This document shows positions 24,425 through 33,600 of a DNA stretch of 64,000 bases, piece after piece. The notes beneath the pieces were generated by a model that was not told the DNA's origin, ran no database searches, and saw only the letters and a program-made list of their open reading frames with translations. The translations under genes were made by a program, and so were the position numbers. This DNA comes from Micromonospora sp. CB01531 (GTDB lineage: Bacteria > Actinomycetota > Actinomycetes > Mycobacteriales > Micromonosporaceae), in NCBI RefSeq assembly GCF_001905095.1, contig NZ_LWLS01000072.1:283786-347785 (forward strand), in the 5' to 3' direction. The first letter of the stretch is position 1. Each line of letters opens with the position of its first letter.

Positions 24425-26127
24425 CCACCACCGCGCCCCAGGACGAGCAGCTCTGGTCACGCTGCGACGGCTGCGCCTCGCTGCTGTACCGCAAGCGGTT
24501 GCGCCGCAACCTGGACGTCTGCCCGGAGTGCGGCTCGCACGCCCGGCTGGACGCCCCGGACCGGGTTGCGCAGCTGGTCGACCCGGAGTCGTTCGTCCCG
24601 CTGCCGGAGCGGGCCGTCCAGGTCGACCCGATCGAATTCGTCGACGCGGTGCCGTACCCGCACCGGCTCGGCGCGGCCCGCGTCGCCACCGGGCTGGACG
24701 AGGCGGTGCTCTGCGGCACCGCCCGCATCGGCGGTCATCCGGTGGCGCTGGCGGTGATGGACTTCCGCTTCCTCGGCGGCAGCCTCGGCTGCGCGGTCGG
24801 GGAGCTGATCACCCTGACCGCCGAGCGGGCGCTTGCCGAGGCGGTGCCGCTGGTGCTGGTCACCGCCTCCGGCGGGGCCCGCATGCAGGAGGGGGCGCTG
24901 TCGTTGATGCAGATGGCCACGGTCAGCCAGGCCCTCGCCGGGCTGCGTGAGGCGGGCCTGCTGACCGTCAGCGTCCTCACCGACCCCACCTACGGCGGGG
25001 TGGCCGCGTCCTACGCCACCAACACCGACGTGGTGCTCGCCGAGAGCGGCGCCCGGATGGGCTTCGCCGGCCCCCGGGTGATCCGGCAGGTCACCGGCGC
25101 CGCGCTGCCCGAGGGCTTCCAGACCGCCGAGTTCCTGCTGCGGCACGGGCAGATCGACATGGTGGTGCCTCGGCACGCGCTGCGCGGCCGGCTGACCGCG
25201 CTGCTCGCCGCGGCGCACGCGGCCCGCCGGCGGGTGACCGTACCCCGGCAGGTGCCGGCGCCGCGGCCGGCGACCGGGGGCGGCGGCGCCGTGCCCGCGA
25301 CGGCGGCCGGCCCGGAGCGGGACGCCTGGGCGACTGTACGCACGGCCCGGCACCCCGGTCGGCCCACCACGCTGGACTACCTGGACACCGCCTTCGACGG
25401 CTTCGTCGAGCTGCACGGCGACCGGCTCGGCGCGGACTGCCCGGCGATCGTCGGCGGCCTGGCCCGGCTCGACGGCCGGCCGGTGATGGTGATCGGCCAC
25501 CAGAAGGGGCACACCACCGCCGAGCTTGTGGCACACAACTTCGGCATGGCCAGCCCGGCCGGGCACCGCAAGGCGTTGCGGCTGATGCGGCTCGCGGCCC
25601 GGCTCGGCCTGCCGGTGGTGACCCTGGTGGACACCCCCGGTGCCGACCCGGGGGTGAGCGCGGAGCAGCAGGGGCAGGCGGCGGCGATCGCCGAGAACAT
25701 CCTCGCGCTGAGCATGCTGCCCACCCCGGTCGTCGCGGTGGTCACCGGCGAGGGCGGCAGCGGCGGGGCGCTCGCCCTCGCGGTGGCCGACCGGGTGCTC
25801 ATGCTCGAACGCGCCGTCTATTCGGTGATCAGCCCGGAGGGCTGCGCCGCGATCCTCTGGCCGGACAGCTCCGCCGCGCCGCAGGCGGCCCGCGCGCTGC
25901 GGCTCACCGCCACCGACCTGTGCCGGCTCGGGGTGGTCGACGAGGTGGTGCCGGAGCCGGCGCCGGCCGCGCACGGCGACCCGGCGGGCGCGGCCGAGCT
26001 GCTGGGCCGGGCGGTGGCGGCGAATCTCGCCCCGTTGCTCGACGTGCCGCCGGCCACCCTGGTCCGCCGCCGCCGGCAGCGGTTCCGTCGCTTCGGCGCG
26101 GCCCGCGCCGTGGGGGTTACCCGATGA
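24421..26127 (+). CDS. Acetyl-CoA carboxylase carboxyltransferase, beta-alpha (AccD-AccA) fusion
   Basis: A 568-residue fusion of both carboxyltransferase subunits. The AccD half has the zinc finger (CDGC near residue 16 and CPECG near 38), LVTASGGARMQEG and YGGVAASYATNTDVVLAE. After a Pro/Ala/Gly linker at about 270-295 the AccA half has GHQKGHTTAELVAHNFGM, LVDTPGADPG and GEGGSGGALALAVADRV. It transfers CO2 from biotin to acetyl-CoA. Separate accB and accC follow with overlapping starts, forming a complete dedicated malonyl-CoA supply inside a type II PKS operon. Such cluster-encoded carboxylases are known in some angucycline-type clusters. Confidence 0.93.
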   Translation: MTTTAPQDEQLWSRCDGCASLLYRKRLRRNLDVCPECGSHARLDAPDRVAQLVDPESFVPLPERAVQVDPIEFVDAVPYPHRLGAARVATGLDEAVLCGTARIGGHPVALAVMDFRFLGGSLGCAVGELITLTAERALAEAVPLVLVTASGGARMQEGALSLMQMATVSQALAGLREAGLLTVSVLTDPTYGGVAASYATNTDVVLAESGARMGFAGPRVIRQVTGAALPEGFQTAEFLLRHGQIDMVVPRHALRGRLTALLAAAHAARRRVTVPRQVPAPRPATGGGGAVPATAAGPERDAWATVRTARHPGRPTTLDYLDTAFDGFVELHGDRLGADCPAIVGGLARLDGRPVMVIGHQKGHTTAELVAHNFGMASPAGHRKALRLMRLAARLGLPVVTLVDTPGADPGVSAEQQGQAAAIAENILALSMLPTPVVAVVTGEGGSGGALALAVADRVLMLERAVYSVISPEGCAAILWPDSSAAPQAARALRLTATDLCRLGVVDEVVPEPAPAAHGDPAGAAELLGRAVAANLAPLLDVPPATLVRRRRQRFRRFGAARAVGVTR

Positions 26128-26600
26128 GCGCCGGCGCCCGACCCGACGAGGTGCTGGACGGGCTGCGCCGGCACGCCCGCAAGCTGGTCGCCGAACTGGC
26201 CGGCCCGGTGCGCCGGGTCCGGCTGCGCAGCGGCGAGAACGTGCTGGAGGTGGAGTGGCACGGTCCGGCCCAGGCGGCGCTCGCGCCGCGCGCCGATGCC
26301 GAGCCGGTCGCGGAACCGGCCACCGAGCCGGTGTCCGCGCCGGACCGGCTGGCCGTGCGGTCACCCGTGGTGGGCACCTTCTACCGCGCCCCGGAACCGG
26401 GCGCCGCTGCCTTCGTCGCCGTCGGCGACCTGGTCCGGCCCGGCCAGGTGGTCGGCATCGTCGAGGCCATGAAGTTGATGAACGAGGTGACCGCCGACCA
26501 GGCCGGACGGGTGGTCGAGATGCTGGTCGAGGACGGCAAGCCCGTCGAGTACGACCAGCCGCTGGTCGCCCTGGAACCGCTCGCCACGCGAGGAAGCTGA
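26124..26600 (+). CDS. accB: Biotin carboxyl carrier protein of acetyl-CoA carboxylase
   Basis: A 158-residue carrier. The biotinyl domain covers residues 76-155 and carries the attachment motif EAMKLMNEV, with the modified lysine at about 117. The SPVVGTFYRAPEPGAAAFV thumb region is typical of acetyl-CoA carboxylase BCCPs. An Ala/Pro/Glu-rich hinge (residues 50-75) links it to a helical N-terminus. The ATG overlaps the accDA stop, and its TGA shares a base with the accC start. Confidence 0.95.
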   Translation: MSAGARPDEVLDGLRRHARKLVAELAGPVRRVRLRSGENVLEVEWHGPAQAALAPRADAEPVAEPATEPVSAPDRLAVRSPVVGTFYRAPEPGAAAFVAVGDLVRPGQVVGIVEAMKLMNEVTADQAGRVVEMLVEDGKPVEYDQPLVALEPLATRGS

Positions 26601-28228
26601 TGTTCGACAAGGTGCTGATCGCCAACCGGGGTGAGATCGCGCTGCGGGTCCTGCGGGCCTGCCAGGAGCTGGGGGTGCGTACCGTGGTGGTGCACTCCAC
26701 CGCCGACGCCGACTCGTTGCCGGTGCGGCTGGCCGACGAGACCGTCCGGATCGGACCGGCGGCGAGCCGGCAGAGCTACCTGAACGCCGCGGCGATCGTC
26801 GAGGCCGCCCGGCAGACCGGTGCGCAGGCCGTGCATCCCGGCTACGGGTTTCTCTCCGAGGACGCCGACTTCGCCGAGATCTGCGCGGCCAACGGACTGA
26901 CGTTCGTCGGCCCGCCGCCGGAGGTGATGTCGGCGCTGGCCGACAAGTCCACCGCCCGTGCGCTGATGAGCAAGGCGGGGCTGCCGCTGCCGCCGGGCGC
27001 CGTGCAGACCCTGCCGACGGTCGCCGACGCGGTGGAGGTGGCCGCCGAGGTGGGCTACCCGGTGATCATCAAGGCGGCGGCCGGCGGCGGCGGGCGCGGC
27101 ATGACGGTGGTGCACGAGGCGGCCCACCTGCCCCGCGCGTACGCGCGTACCCGCGCCGCCGCCCAGGTCGCCTTCGGCGACGACCGGGTGTACGTCGAGC
27201 GCTACCTCGCCGACGCCCGGCACGTCGAGGTGCAGGTGCTCTGCGACGGCCACGGCAACGGGGTGCACCTGGGCACCCGGGACTGCTCGGTGCAGCGGCG
27301 CCACCAGAAGCTGATCGAGGAGGCACCCGCCCCGGCGCTGCGGCAGTCCACCCTGGACATGCTCGCGGAGACCGCACTGCGTGGCGTCCTGTCGGTCGGC
27401 TTCACCGGCGCCGGGACGGTCGAGTTCCTGGTCGACGGGGCGGAACAGGGCCACTTCCTGGAGATCAACTGCCGGATCCAGGTCGAGCACCCGGTCACCG
27501 AGCTGGTAACCGGCGTGGACCTGGTGCACGAGCAGCTGCACATCGCCGCCGGTACGCCGCTGCGCCTGCGGCAGGAGGACATCCGGCTGCGCGGGGTGGC
27601 CGTCGAGGCCCGGGTCAACGTGGAGGACCCGGACCGGGACTTCGCGCCCGCGCCCGGCCGGCTCGACCGGTTCCGGCCACCCGGCGGCCCGTTCACCCGG
27701 GTCGACACCCACGGCCATCCCGGCTATCTGGTCAGCCCGCACTACGACTCGCTGCTGGCCAAGGTCGCGGTCTGGGCGCCGGACCGGGACGGCGCGCTCG
27801 ACCGCCTCGACCGCGCGCTCGGCGAGTTCGACGTGGCCGGGCCGGGTGTCCGCACCACCATCCCGTTCGTCCGGCGGGTGCTGCGCGACCCGGCGTTCCG
27901 CCGGGGACGCCACACCACCGGCCTGGTCGACCGGCTGTTCACCGCCCCTGCCGAGGGGGCCACGCCCGATGTCCCGCCGGCCACCGCTGCCGCGCCCGTC
28001 GACGGCAGGCCCGCCGAGGGCACCGCGCCGGCCGAGGGCACCGCGCCCGCCGCCGGGGCCGCCGGCCACGTGGCCGTGAACGGCGGGCAGGGCGGGCCGG
28101 ATCCCGACCGCGCCGCCCCCGCGCCCGCTGATCCCGTGTCCGTCACCCGTGCCGAGGCCGACCCGGCCGGCCGTACCCCCGTCACCGCCGTGCCCGCCGC
28201 CGGCCCGACCGCTTGGAGAACCCGATGA
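26600..28228 (+). CDS. accC: Biotin carboxylase of acetyl-CoA carboxylase, with long C-terminal tail
   Basis: A 542-residue ATP-grasp enzyme that carboxylates biotin on AccB. The domain order is standard: FDKVLIANRGEIALRVLRAC, HPGYGFLSEDADFAE, the glycine-rich AAAGGGGRGM, and EINCRIQVEHPVTELVTGVD (most homologues have EMNTRLQVEHP). The catalytic body ends near residue 450. The last about 90 residues are an Ala/Pro/Gly-rich tail with a tandem AEGTAP repeat, probably unstructured. The ATG is one base inside the accB stop (TGATG). Confidence 0.94.
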   Translation: MFDKVLIANRGEIALRVLRACQELGVRTVVVHSTADADSLPVRLADETVRIGPAASRQSYLNAAAIVEAARQTGAQAVHPGYGFLSEDADFAEICAANGLTFVGPPPEVMSALADKSTARALMSKAGLPLPPGAVQTLPTVADAVEVAAEVGYPVIIKAAAGGGGRGMTVVHEAAHLPRAYARTRAAAQVAFGDDRVYVERYLADARHVEVQVLCDGHGNGVHLGTRDCSVQRRHQKLIEEAPAPALRQSTLDMLAETALRGVLSVGFTGAGTVEFLVDGAEQGHFLEINCRIQVEHPVTELVTGVDLVHEQLHIAAGTPLRLRQEDIRLRGVAVEARVNVEDPDRDFAPAPGRLDRFRPPGGPFTRVDTHGHPGYLVSPHYDSLLAKVAVWAPDRDGALDRLDRALGEFDVAGPGVRTTIPFVRRVLRDPAFRRGRHTTGLVDRLFTAPAEGATPDVPPATAAAPVDGRPAEGTAPAEGTAPAAGAAGHVAVNGGQGGPDPDRAAPAPADPVSVTRAEADPAGRTPVTAVPAAGPTAWRTR

Positions 28229-28950
28229 CCGTCGCTTCCGACCGCCCGCTCGCCGCGCAGATCACCGACATCCTTGTCACCCACTGCGGCCTGGACGCGC
28301 AGGCCGCCGCCCGCACCCCGGCCGCCAGCCTGGAGGAGCTCGGCATGGACTCGCTCGCCCTGCTCGAACTCTCCGCGGTCGTGGCCGACCGGTGGCGGGT
28401 CAAGATCCCCGAGCAGGCCGGGCAGCTCAGCATCGCCGGCGTCGCCGATCTGGTGGCCCGCAAGGCCGACCCGCCCGGACACACGGAGAACGGCATCGAG
28501 ATCGCCGCACCGCTGCCTCTGGTCTGGGAGGTCACCAACGACGTGGCCCGGTGGACCGAGCTGTTCACCGAGTACGCGGCGGTGGAGATCCTGGACCGCA
28601 CCGGCGACACCGTGCGGTTCCGGCTCACCATGCATCCCGACGAGAACGGCGTGGCCTGGAGCTGGGTCAGCGAACGCACCGCCGACCGGGCGAGCCGGCA
28701 GGTGCACGCCCACCGGGTGGAGACCGGCCCGTTCGAGTACATGCGCATCCACTGGCGCTACGACGAGGTCCCCGGCGGCACCCGGATGACCTGGGTGCAG
28801 GACTTCGCCATGAAGCCCACCGCCCCGGTCGACAACGCCGGCATGACCGAGCGGATCAACGCCAACAGCAAGGTCCAGCTCGCCGTCATCAAGGAACGGA
28901 TCGAACGGCGGGCGGCCGTGTCGACCGGGAAGGAAGGCCGCGATGCCTGA
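28225..28950 (+). CDS. Acyl carrier protein fused to SRPBCC-type polyketide cyclase/aromatase
   Basis: A 241-residue two-domain protein. Residues 1-80 are an ACP with the phosphopantetheine motif LGMDSLALLEL (serine 43). From about residue 88 an SRPBCC cyclase/aromatase follows: IEIAAPLPLVWEVTNDVARW, FRLTMHPDENGVAWSW, VETGPFEYMRIHWRYDEV. In most type II systems these are two genes. Here one continuous frame joins them by a short linker. This is the only ACP beside the KS-alpha/KS-beta pair, so it is probably the extending ACP, delivering the chain straight to the fused cyclase. The ATG overlaps the accC stop after a GGAGA site. Confidence 0.9.
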   Translation: MTVASDRPLAAQITDILVTHCGLDAQAAARTPAASLEELGMDSLALLELSAVVADRWRVKIPEQAGQLSIAGVADLVARKADPPGHTENGIEIAAPLPLVWEVTNDVARWTELFTEYAAVEILDRTGDTVRFRLTMHPDENGVAWSWVSERTADRASRQVHAHRVETGPFEYMRIHWRYDEVPGGTRMTWVQDFAMKPTAPVDNAGMTERINANSKVQLAVIKERIERRAAVSTGKEGRDA

Positions 28951-29350
28951 GACCACCACCGCCCGTGTCTCCGTCCACGACGTCCCCGCCGACCGGCGGC
29001 GCGGCGGCGAGCTGCGGGTCCTGCTCGGCCCGAAGACCGTCGGCAGCACCTCCGGGTTCATGGGCGTGGCCGCCCTCGCCCCCGGAGAGCGGATCGCCGA
29101 GCACTACCACCCCTACAGCGAGGAGTTTCTCTACGTCGCCCGCGGCGCGATCACCGTCGACCTGGACGACCGGCCGGTGCCGCTCGGCGCGGGGGAGGCG
29201 CTTTTCGTGCCGAAGGACGTCCGGCACCGGCTGCGCAACACCGGCGACGAGCCGGCCGAGGTGGTCTTCCACCTCGGGCCCCTCGCTCCACGCCCCGAGC
29301 TCGGCCACGTCGACACCGAGACACCCCCGCCCCCTCGGGAACCGTCGTGA
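28943..29350 (+). CDS. Cupin-fold polyketide cyclase/monooxygenase-type protein
   Basis: A 135-residue single cupin domain. The metal-binding first motif is HYHPYSEEFLYVARG (two His, one Glu) and the second is PKDVRHRLRNTGDEPAEV. Such small cupins (TcmJ and WhiE ORF2 type) accompany type II PKS operons and help cyclisation or quinone formation. The ATG overlaps the previous stop by 8 bases and has GGGAAGGAAGG upstream. The stop overlaps the KS-alpha GTG. Confidence 0.9.
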   Translation: MPETTTARVSVHDVPADRRRGGELRVLLGPKTVGSTSGFMGVAALAPGERIAEHYHPYSEEFLYVARGAITVDLDDRPVPLGAGEALFVPKDVRHRLRNTGDEPAEVVFHLGPLAPRPELGHVDTETPPPPREPS

Positions 29351-30615
29351 CCGGCCGGCGGACCGTGGTCACCGGCATCGGCGTCGTCGCACCCGGCGGC
29401 GCCACCCGGGACCGGTTCTGGAAGACCATCACCGAGGGGCGGACCGCCACCCGGCGGATCAGCTTCTTCGACCCGTCGCCGTTCCGCTCCCAGATCGCCG
29501 CCGAGTGCGACTTCGACCCGGACGCGGCGGGCATCACCCTCGCCGAACGGCAACGCGCCGACCGGTACGTGCAGTTCGCCCTGGCCTGCTCCACCGAGGC
29601 GCTCGCCGACAGCGGGCTCACCCTCACCGACGCCGACCGGGACCGCGCCGGCGTGGTGCTGGGCACCGCCGTCGGCGGCACCATGGCCCTGGAGCAGGAG
29701 TACGTCCGGGTCAGCGACTCCGGCCGGCGCTGGCTGGTGGACCACACCCTCGGCGGGCGGTACCTCTACCAGGCGCTGGTCCCCAGCAGCCTGGCCGCCG
29801 ACGTGGCCTGCCGGCACGGCCTGCACGGCCCGGCCCAGGTCGTCTCCACCGGCTGCACCTCCGGCATCGACGCCATCGGGTACGCCCACCAGCTCATCGC
29901 CGACGGCGAGGCGGACGTGGTCCTGGCCGGGGCGGCGGACTCGCCGATCTCCCCGGTCACGGTCGCCTCGTTCGACGCCATCCAGGCCACCAGCCCGGAC
30001 AACGACGACCCGGAGCACGCGTCCCGGCCGTTCGACGCCGACCGGCACGGGTTCGTCCTCGCCGAGGGGGCGGCCGTGCTGGTGCTGGAGGAGGTCGAGC
30101 ACGCCCGCCGCCGGGGCGCCCACGTCTACTGCGAGGTGGCCGGGTACGCCAGCCGCAGCAACGGCTTCCACATGACCGGGCTGCGCCCGGACGGGGTGGA
30201 GATGGCCCTGGCCATCAGCGACGCGCTGCGCCAGGCCCGGCTCGCCCCGTCGGCCGTCTCGTACGTCAGCGCGCACGGCTCGGGCACCCGGCAGAACGAC
30301 CGGCACGAGACGGCGGCGTTCAAGCGGGCGCTCGGGCCCACCGCGTATCGGGTGCCGGTCAGCTCGATCAAGTCGATGGTCGGGCACTCGCTCGGCGCCA
30401 TCGGCTCGATCGAGATGGCCGCGTGTGCGCTGGCCATCGAGTACGGGGTGGTCCCGCCCACCGCCAACTGGGCCACCCGGGACCCGGAGTGCGACCTGGA
30501 CTACGTGCCCAACGAGGCGCGGGAGGTGCCCGTCGACGTGGCCCTGTCGGTGGGCAGCGGCTTCGGCGGCTTCCAGTCCGCGATGGTCTTCCGCCGGCTG
30601 GCGGTCACTCCATGA
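29347..30615 (+). CDS. Type II PKS ketosynthase alpha (KS-alpha)
   Basis: A 422-residue ketosynthase with the full catalytic set: cysteine 170 in VVSTGCTSGIDA, histidine 310 in VSAHGSGTRQND and histidine 347 in SSIKSMVGHSLGAIG. The VVSTGCTSGIDAIGYA stretch is typical of aromatic (spore-pigment/tetracenomycin-like) KS-alpha enzymes. It condenses malonyl-ACP units together with the chain-length factor encoded next. The GTG start overlaps the cupin stop, and its stop overlaps the KS-beta ATG, giving the usual 1:1 coupling. Confidence 0.96.
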   Translation: MTGRRTVVTGIGVVAPGGATRDRFWKTITEGRTATRRISFFDPSPFRSQIAAECDFDPDAAGITLAERQRADRYVQFALACSTEALADSGLTLTDADRDRAGVVLGTAVGGTMALEQEYVRVSDSGRRWLVDHTLGGRYLYQALVPSSLAADVACRHGLHGPAQVVSTGCTSGIDAIGYAHQLIADGEADVVLAGAADSPISPVTVASFDAIQATSPDNDDPEHASRPFDADRHGFVLAEGAAVLVLEEVEHARRRGAHVYCEVAGYASRSNGFHMTGLRPDGVEMALAISDALRQARLAPSAVSYVSAHGSGTRQNDRHETAAFKRALGPTAYRVPVSSIKSMVGHSLGAIGSIEMAACALAIEYGVVPPTANWATRDPECDLDYVPNEAREVPVDVALSVGSGFGGFQSAMVFRRLAVTP

Positions 30616-31865
30616 CGGCGCGGGCGGTGGTGACCGGGATCGGGGTGGTGGCGCCGACCGGGATCGGTAACGACGCGCACTGGGCCAGCGTGGTCGCCGG
30701 CACCCGGCGCACCGGGCCGATCACCCTGTTCGATCCGGCGAGCTATCCCACCCGGGTCGCCGGGGAGGTGCCCGACTTCGACCCCGGCGGGTTCGCCGAC
30801 ACCCGGCAGCGGGTGCAGACGGACCGGTGGACGCATCTCGGGTTCGCGGCCACCCGGCTGGCGCTGGCCGACGCCGGGCTGCCGGAGCGGGCGCCGGACC
30901 CGTACCGGTGGGCGGTGACGCTGGCCAGTTCCTCCGGCGGGAACCTGTTCGGCCAGCGGGAGCTGCAGCGGCTGTGGGGTGGACCGACGCGGACCGTCGG
31001 GGCGTACCAGTCGATCGCCTGGTTCTACGCGGCCAGTGTCGGGCAGGTGTCCATCCACCACCAGCTCAAGGGGCCGTGCGGGGTGACGGTGTCGGAGTCG
31101 GCCGGTGGGCTGGACAGCCTGGCCCACGCAGTCCGGACCGTCCGTCGGGGCACCCCGCTGGTGGTGGCCGGGGCGACCGAGTGCCCGCTAAGCCCGTACG
31201 CGCTGGCCTGCCAGCTCCGCTCGGGGCTGCTCAGCGACGTCGCCGACCCGGAGCGGGCGTACCGGCCGTTCGACGCCGGGGCCAGCGGCTACGTGCCGGC
31301 CGAGGGTGGCGCCGTCTTCGTGGTGGAGGAGTTGGGACACGCGCTGGACCGGGGCGCCCGGATCTACGGCGAGATCACCGGCTGGGCGGCCACCCACGAC
31401 GCCGCCCCGACCGATCCCGAGGCCGGCCCCGATCCGACCCACTACGCCCGGGCGCTGCGGCTGGCCCTGGAGCGGGCCGGCGTACGGCCGCACGACGTGG
31501 ACGTGGTCTGGCCGGACGCGCTGGGCGTGCCGGCGTACGACCGGGCGGAGGCGAGCGCCCTGCGGGCGGTGTTCGGGGAGCGGATGCCGCCGGTCACCAC
31601 GCAGAAGCCGCTGACCGGCCGGGCGTACCAGGGTGGGTCGGCGCTGGACGCGGCGACCGCGCTGCTCGCCTTCCACCGCGGCCTGCTGCCCGCCTCCGCC
31701 GGCCCGCAGCGGCCCGCCCCCGGCTGCGAGCTGCCCTTCCTGCGGGAGCCACGCCGCCCGCGTAGTCGTATCGCGCTGGTCGGGGCGCGCGGCTTCGACG
31801 GCTTCAACAGCGCGCTGGTGCTGCGCGGCGCCGCGCCCCCACCCGCGACCGGGGATCCCGGGTAG
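30612..31865 (+). CDS. Type II PKS chain-length factor (KS-beta)
   Basis: A 417-residue KS homologue without the active-site cysteine. The corresponding place reads GVTVSESAGGLDSL, where most chain-length factors have Gln before AGG (EQAGG); serine 163 occupies it here. The rest follows the family: TLASSSGGNLFGQRELQ, FYAASVGQVSIHHQLKGP and QKPLTGRAYQGGSALD. It pairs with KS-alpha and limits the number of condensations. The Gln-to-Ser change may matter, since that Gln has been linked to malonyl-ACP decarboxylation. The gene ends the first PKS operon; a perfect 16-bp hairpin follows. Confidence 0.94.
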   Translation: MTARAVVTGIGVVAPTGIGNDAHWASVVAGTRRTGPITLFDPASYPTRVAGEVPDFDPGGFADTRQRVQTDRWTHLGFAATRLALADAGLPERAPDPYRWAVTLASSSGGNLFGQRELQRLWGGPTRTVGAYQSIAWFYAASVGQVSIHHQLKGPCGVTVSESAGGLDSLAHAVRTVRRGTPLVVAGATECPLSPYALACQLRSGLLSDVADPERAYRPFDAGASGYVPAEGGAVFVVEELGHALDRGARIYGEITGWAATHDAAPTDPEAGPDPTHYARALRLALERAGVRPHDVDVVWPDALGVPAYDRAEASALRAVFGERMPPVTTQKPLTGRAYQGGSALDAATALLAFHRGLLPASAGPQRPAPGCELPFLREPRRPRSRIALVGARGFDGFNSALVLRGAAPPPATGDPG

Positions 31866-31881
31866 GCGCGCCACAGGTCGG

Positions 31882-31922
31882 CGACAGGGCGGTGTCCGCA
31901 GTGCCGGGACACCGCCCTGTCG
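31882..31922 (+). terminator. 16-bp perfect hairpin ending the first PKS operon
   Basis: CGACAGGGCGGTGTCC (31882-31897) pairs exactly with 31907-31922 around a 9-base loop, 17 bases after the KS-beta stop. It separates the carboxylase-PKS operon from the ligase gene. Confidence 0.8.
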
Positions 31923-32098
31923 GCGATCTGCGTCAGGTGCACTGCCGGTCCTGCGCGGGCGGGGCCGTGGCGGGGTTTTCGGGCAGGGGGCGACGGCCGG
32001 CGGGGTACCGGGCCGGCGTATCCGCGATCCTGCCTGTCCGATCGATCCTCGGCAATCCACCCAGCCGCTTTTCCTGATCTAGCCATTTGCATGTAGCA

Positions 32099-33592
32099 AT
32101 GGCTGATTGGGCTGCCGTAGGGTTCCGTCAGCACTCCGAAGAACGCACCTGTTGGGCGGATTTCGTCCATTTTGAGGCTGGGCGGTGGGCGGTCGTGACT
32201 GTGCATCCCGTGGCGGAAGATCCGGTGGCGGCGGAGGCGGACTGGGTGGACGACGTCCTGTTCACCGGACGCCCCACCGATGTCTGTCTACGCCTGCCCG
32301 AACCGGTCGACAAGGGCACCCTGCGCCGCCTGGTGGGTGAGGCGCAGGCCCGGCTCGCCGAGGCCGGACTGCGCCCCGGCGGCGCCGTCGCGCTGCGGCT
32401 GCCGCCGTCGCTGGCGTACGTGGTGAACCTGCTCGCCACCTGGCGCAGCGGCGCCCAGGCCGTGCTGCTGGACCACCGGCTCACCGACCACGAGGTCGAC
32501 CGGGCGCTACGCCGGCTCACCCCGCAGGTGGTGGTGGCCCCGGTACGGACCGGCGGGGGCGCGCTGCGGATCTTCGTCGACGTCACCGAAGGGATCACGG
32601 CCTACTCCGACCGCCCGGCCGGCAGCCCGCACGCGGTGATCCAGCTCAGCTCCGGGTCCACCGGACCGTCGAAGGTGATCGGCCGCACCGCCGAGGACCT
32701 GGTCGGCGAGGTGCACCGCTACACGCGCATCGACGGGGTGGCGCTGCCCGGCGAGCGGATCATCCTGCTGCCGTCCATGGTGCACGTGCTCGGCCTGGTC
32801 GGCGGGCTGCTCTACGGGCTGCACGCCGGCGTCGAACTGGTGCCGCCGGAGCGGCTCACCGGGGACGCGATCCTCGCCGCCGTCGCCGCCCAGGACACCC
32901 CGGCCACCGTGCTCGGCGTGCCGTTCCACATCGGGCTGCTCGCCTCCACCACCCCGCCGGGGCCGCTGCCCCAGCTCAAGCGGATGACCACCGGCGGCGA
33001 GCTGGTCCCGGCCGCCGTCGCCCGCGCCTTCACCGACCGCTACGGCATCACGCTGGGCAACATGTACGGGATGACCGAGGTCGGCGTCATCGGCACCGAC
33101 CTGTACGGGGCGAATCGCCCCGCCATCGCCCCCGCTCCCGGCATGCGCGTGCGGGAGTCCGGCGGCGAGCTGTGGGTGAGCTGCCCGGCGTCCCCGTACG
33201 TCGGGCTCGCCGACCCGACCCGGTGGGCCGACGGCTGGCTGCACACCCGCGACGCCGGCACCGTCGACCCGGAGACCGGGCTGGTCACGGTGAAGGGCCG
33301 GCTCGACTCGCAGGTGTCGGTGGGCGGCATGAAGGTCGACCTGACCGAGGTGGAGGCCACCGTCGCCGAGCTGCCCGGAGTGGGCGCCGCGGTGGTGGTC
33401 TGGGACGACGGCATCACCGCGTACGTCCAGCCGGATGGGCCGCTGTCCGCGGCGACGCTGGACAAGCTGCTCGCCGAACGCCTCGCCGGCTACAAGCGGC
33501 CGCGGACCCTGCACCTGCTCGACCAGTTGCCGCGCACCACCACCGGCAAGCTGGTCCGGTCGACGGCGGCGCTGCGGGACGCGGCGTCATGA
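32099..33592 (+). CDS. Acyl-AMP ligase / AMP-binding enzyme (1)
   Basis: An adenylating enzyme of up to 497 residues. The phosphate loop is LSSGSTGPSKVIG near residue 184, followed by NMYGMTEVGVIG, the hinge HTRDAGTVDPETG, and a C-terminal GYKRPRTLHLLDQLPRTTTGK with the catalytic lysine. The N-terminal lobe is shorter than in CoA ligases. It would activate a carboxylic acid for loading on an ACP or CoA. The start is uncertain: this ATG has no ribosome site, and a -10-like TAGGGT at 32116-32121 lies inside the reading, so the GTG at 32195 is a real alternative. It ends 8 bases from the convergent PPTase gene. Confidence 0.82.
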   Translation: MADWAAVGFRQHSEERTCWADFVHFEAGRWAVVTVHPVAEDPVAAEADWVDDVLFTGRPTDVCLRLPEPVDKGTLRRLVGEAQARLAEAGLRPGGAVALRLPPSLAYVVNLLATWRSGAQAVLLDHRLTDHEVDRALRRLTPQVVVAPVRTGGGALRIFVDVTEGITAYSDRPAGSPHAVIQLSSGSTGPSKVIGRTAEDLVGEVHRYTRIDGVALPGERIILLPSMVHVLGLVGGLLYGLHAGVELVPPERLTGDAILAAVAAQDTPATVLGVPFHIGLLASTTPPGPLPQLKRMTTGGELVPAAVARAFTDRYGITLGNMYGMTEVGVIGTDLYGANRPAIAPAPGMRVRESGGELWVSCPASPYVGLADPTRWADGWLHTRDAGTVDPETGLVTVKGRLDSQVSVGGMKVDLTEVEATVAELPGVGAAVVVWDDGITAYVQPDGPLSAATLDKLLAERLAGYKRPRTLHLLDQLPRTTTGKLVRSTAALRDAAS

Positions 33593-33600
33593 CCGGCCCG

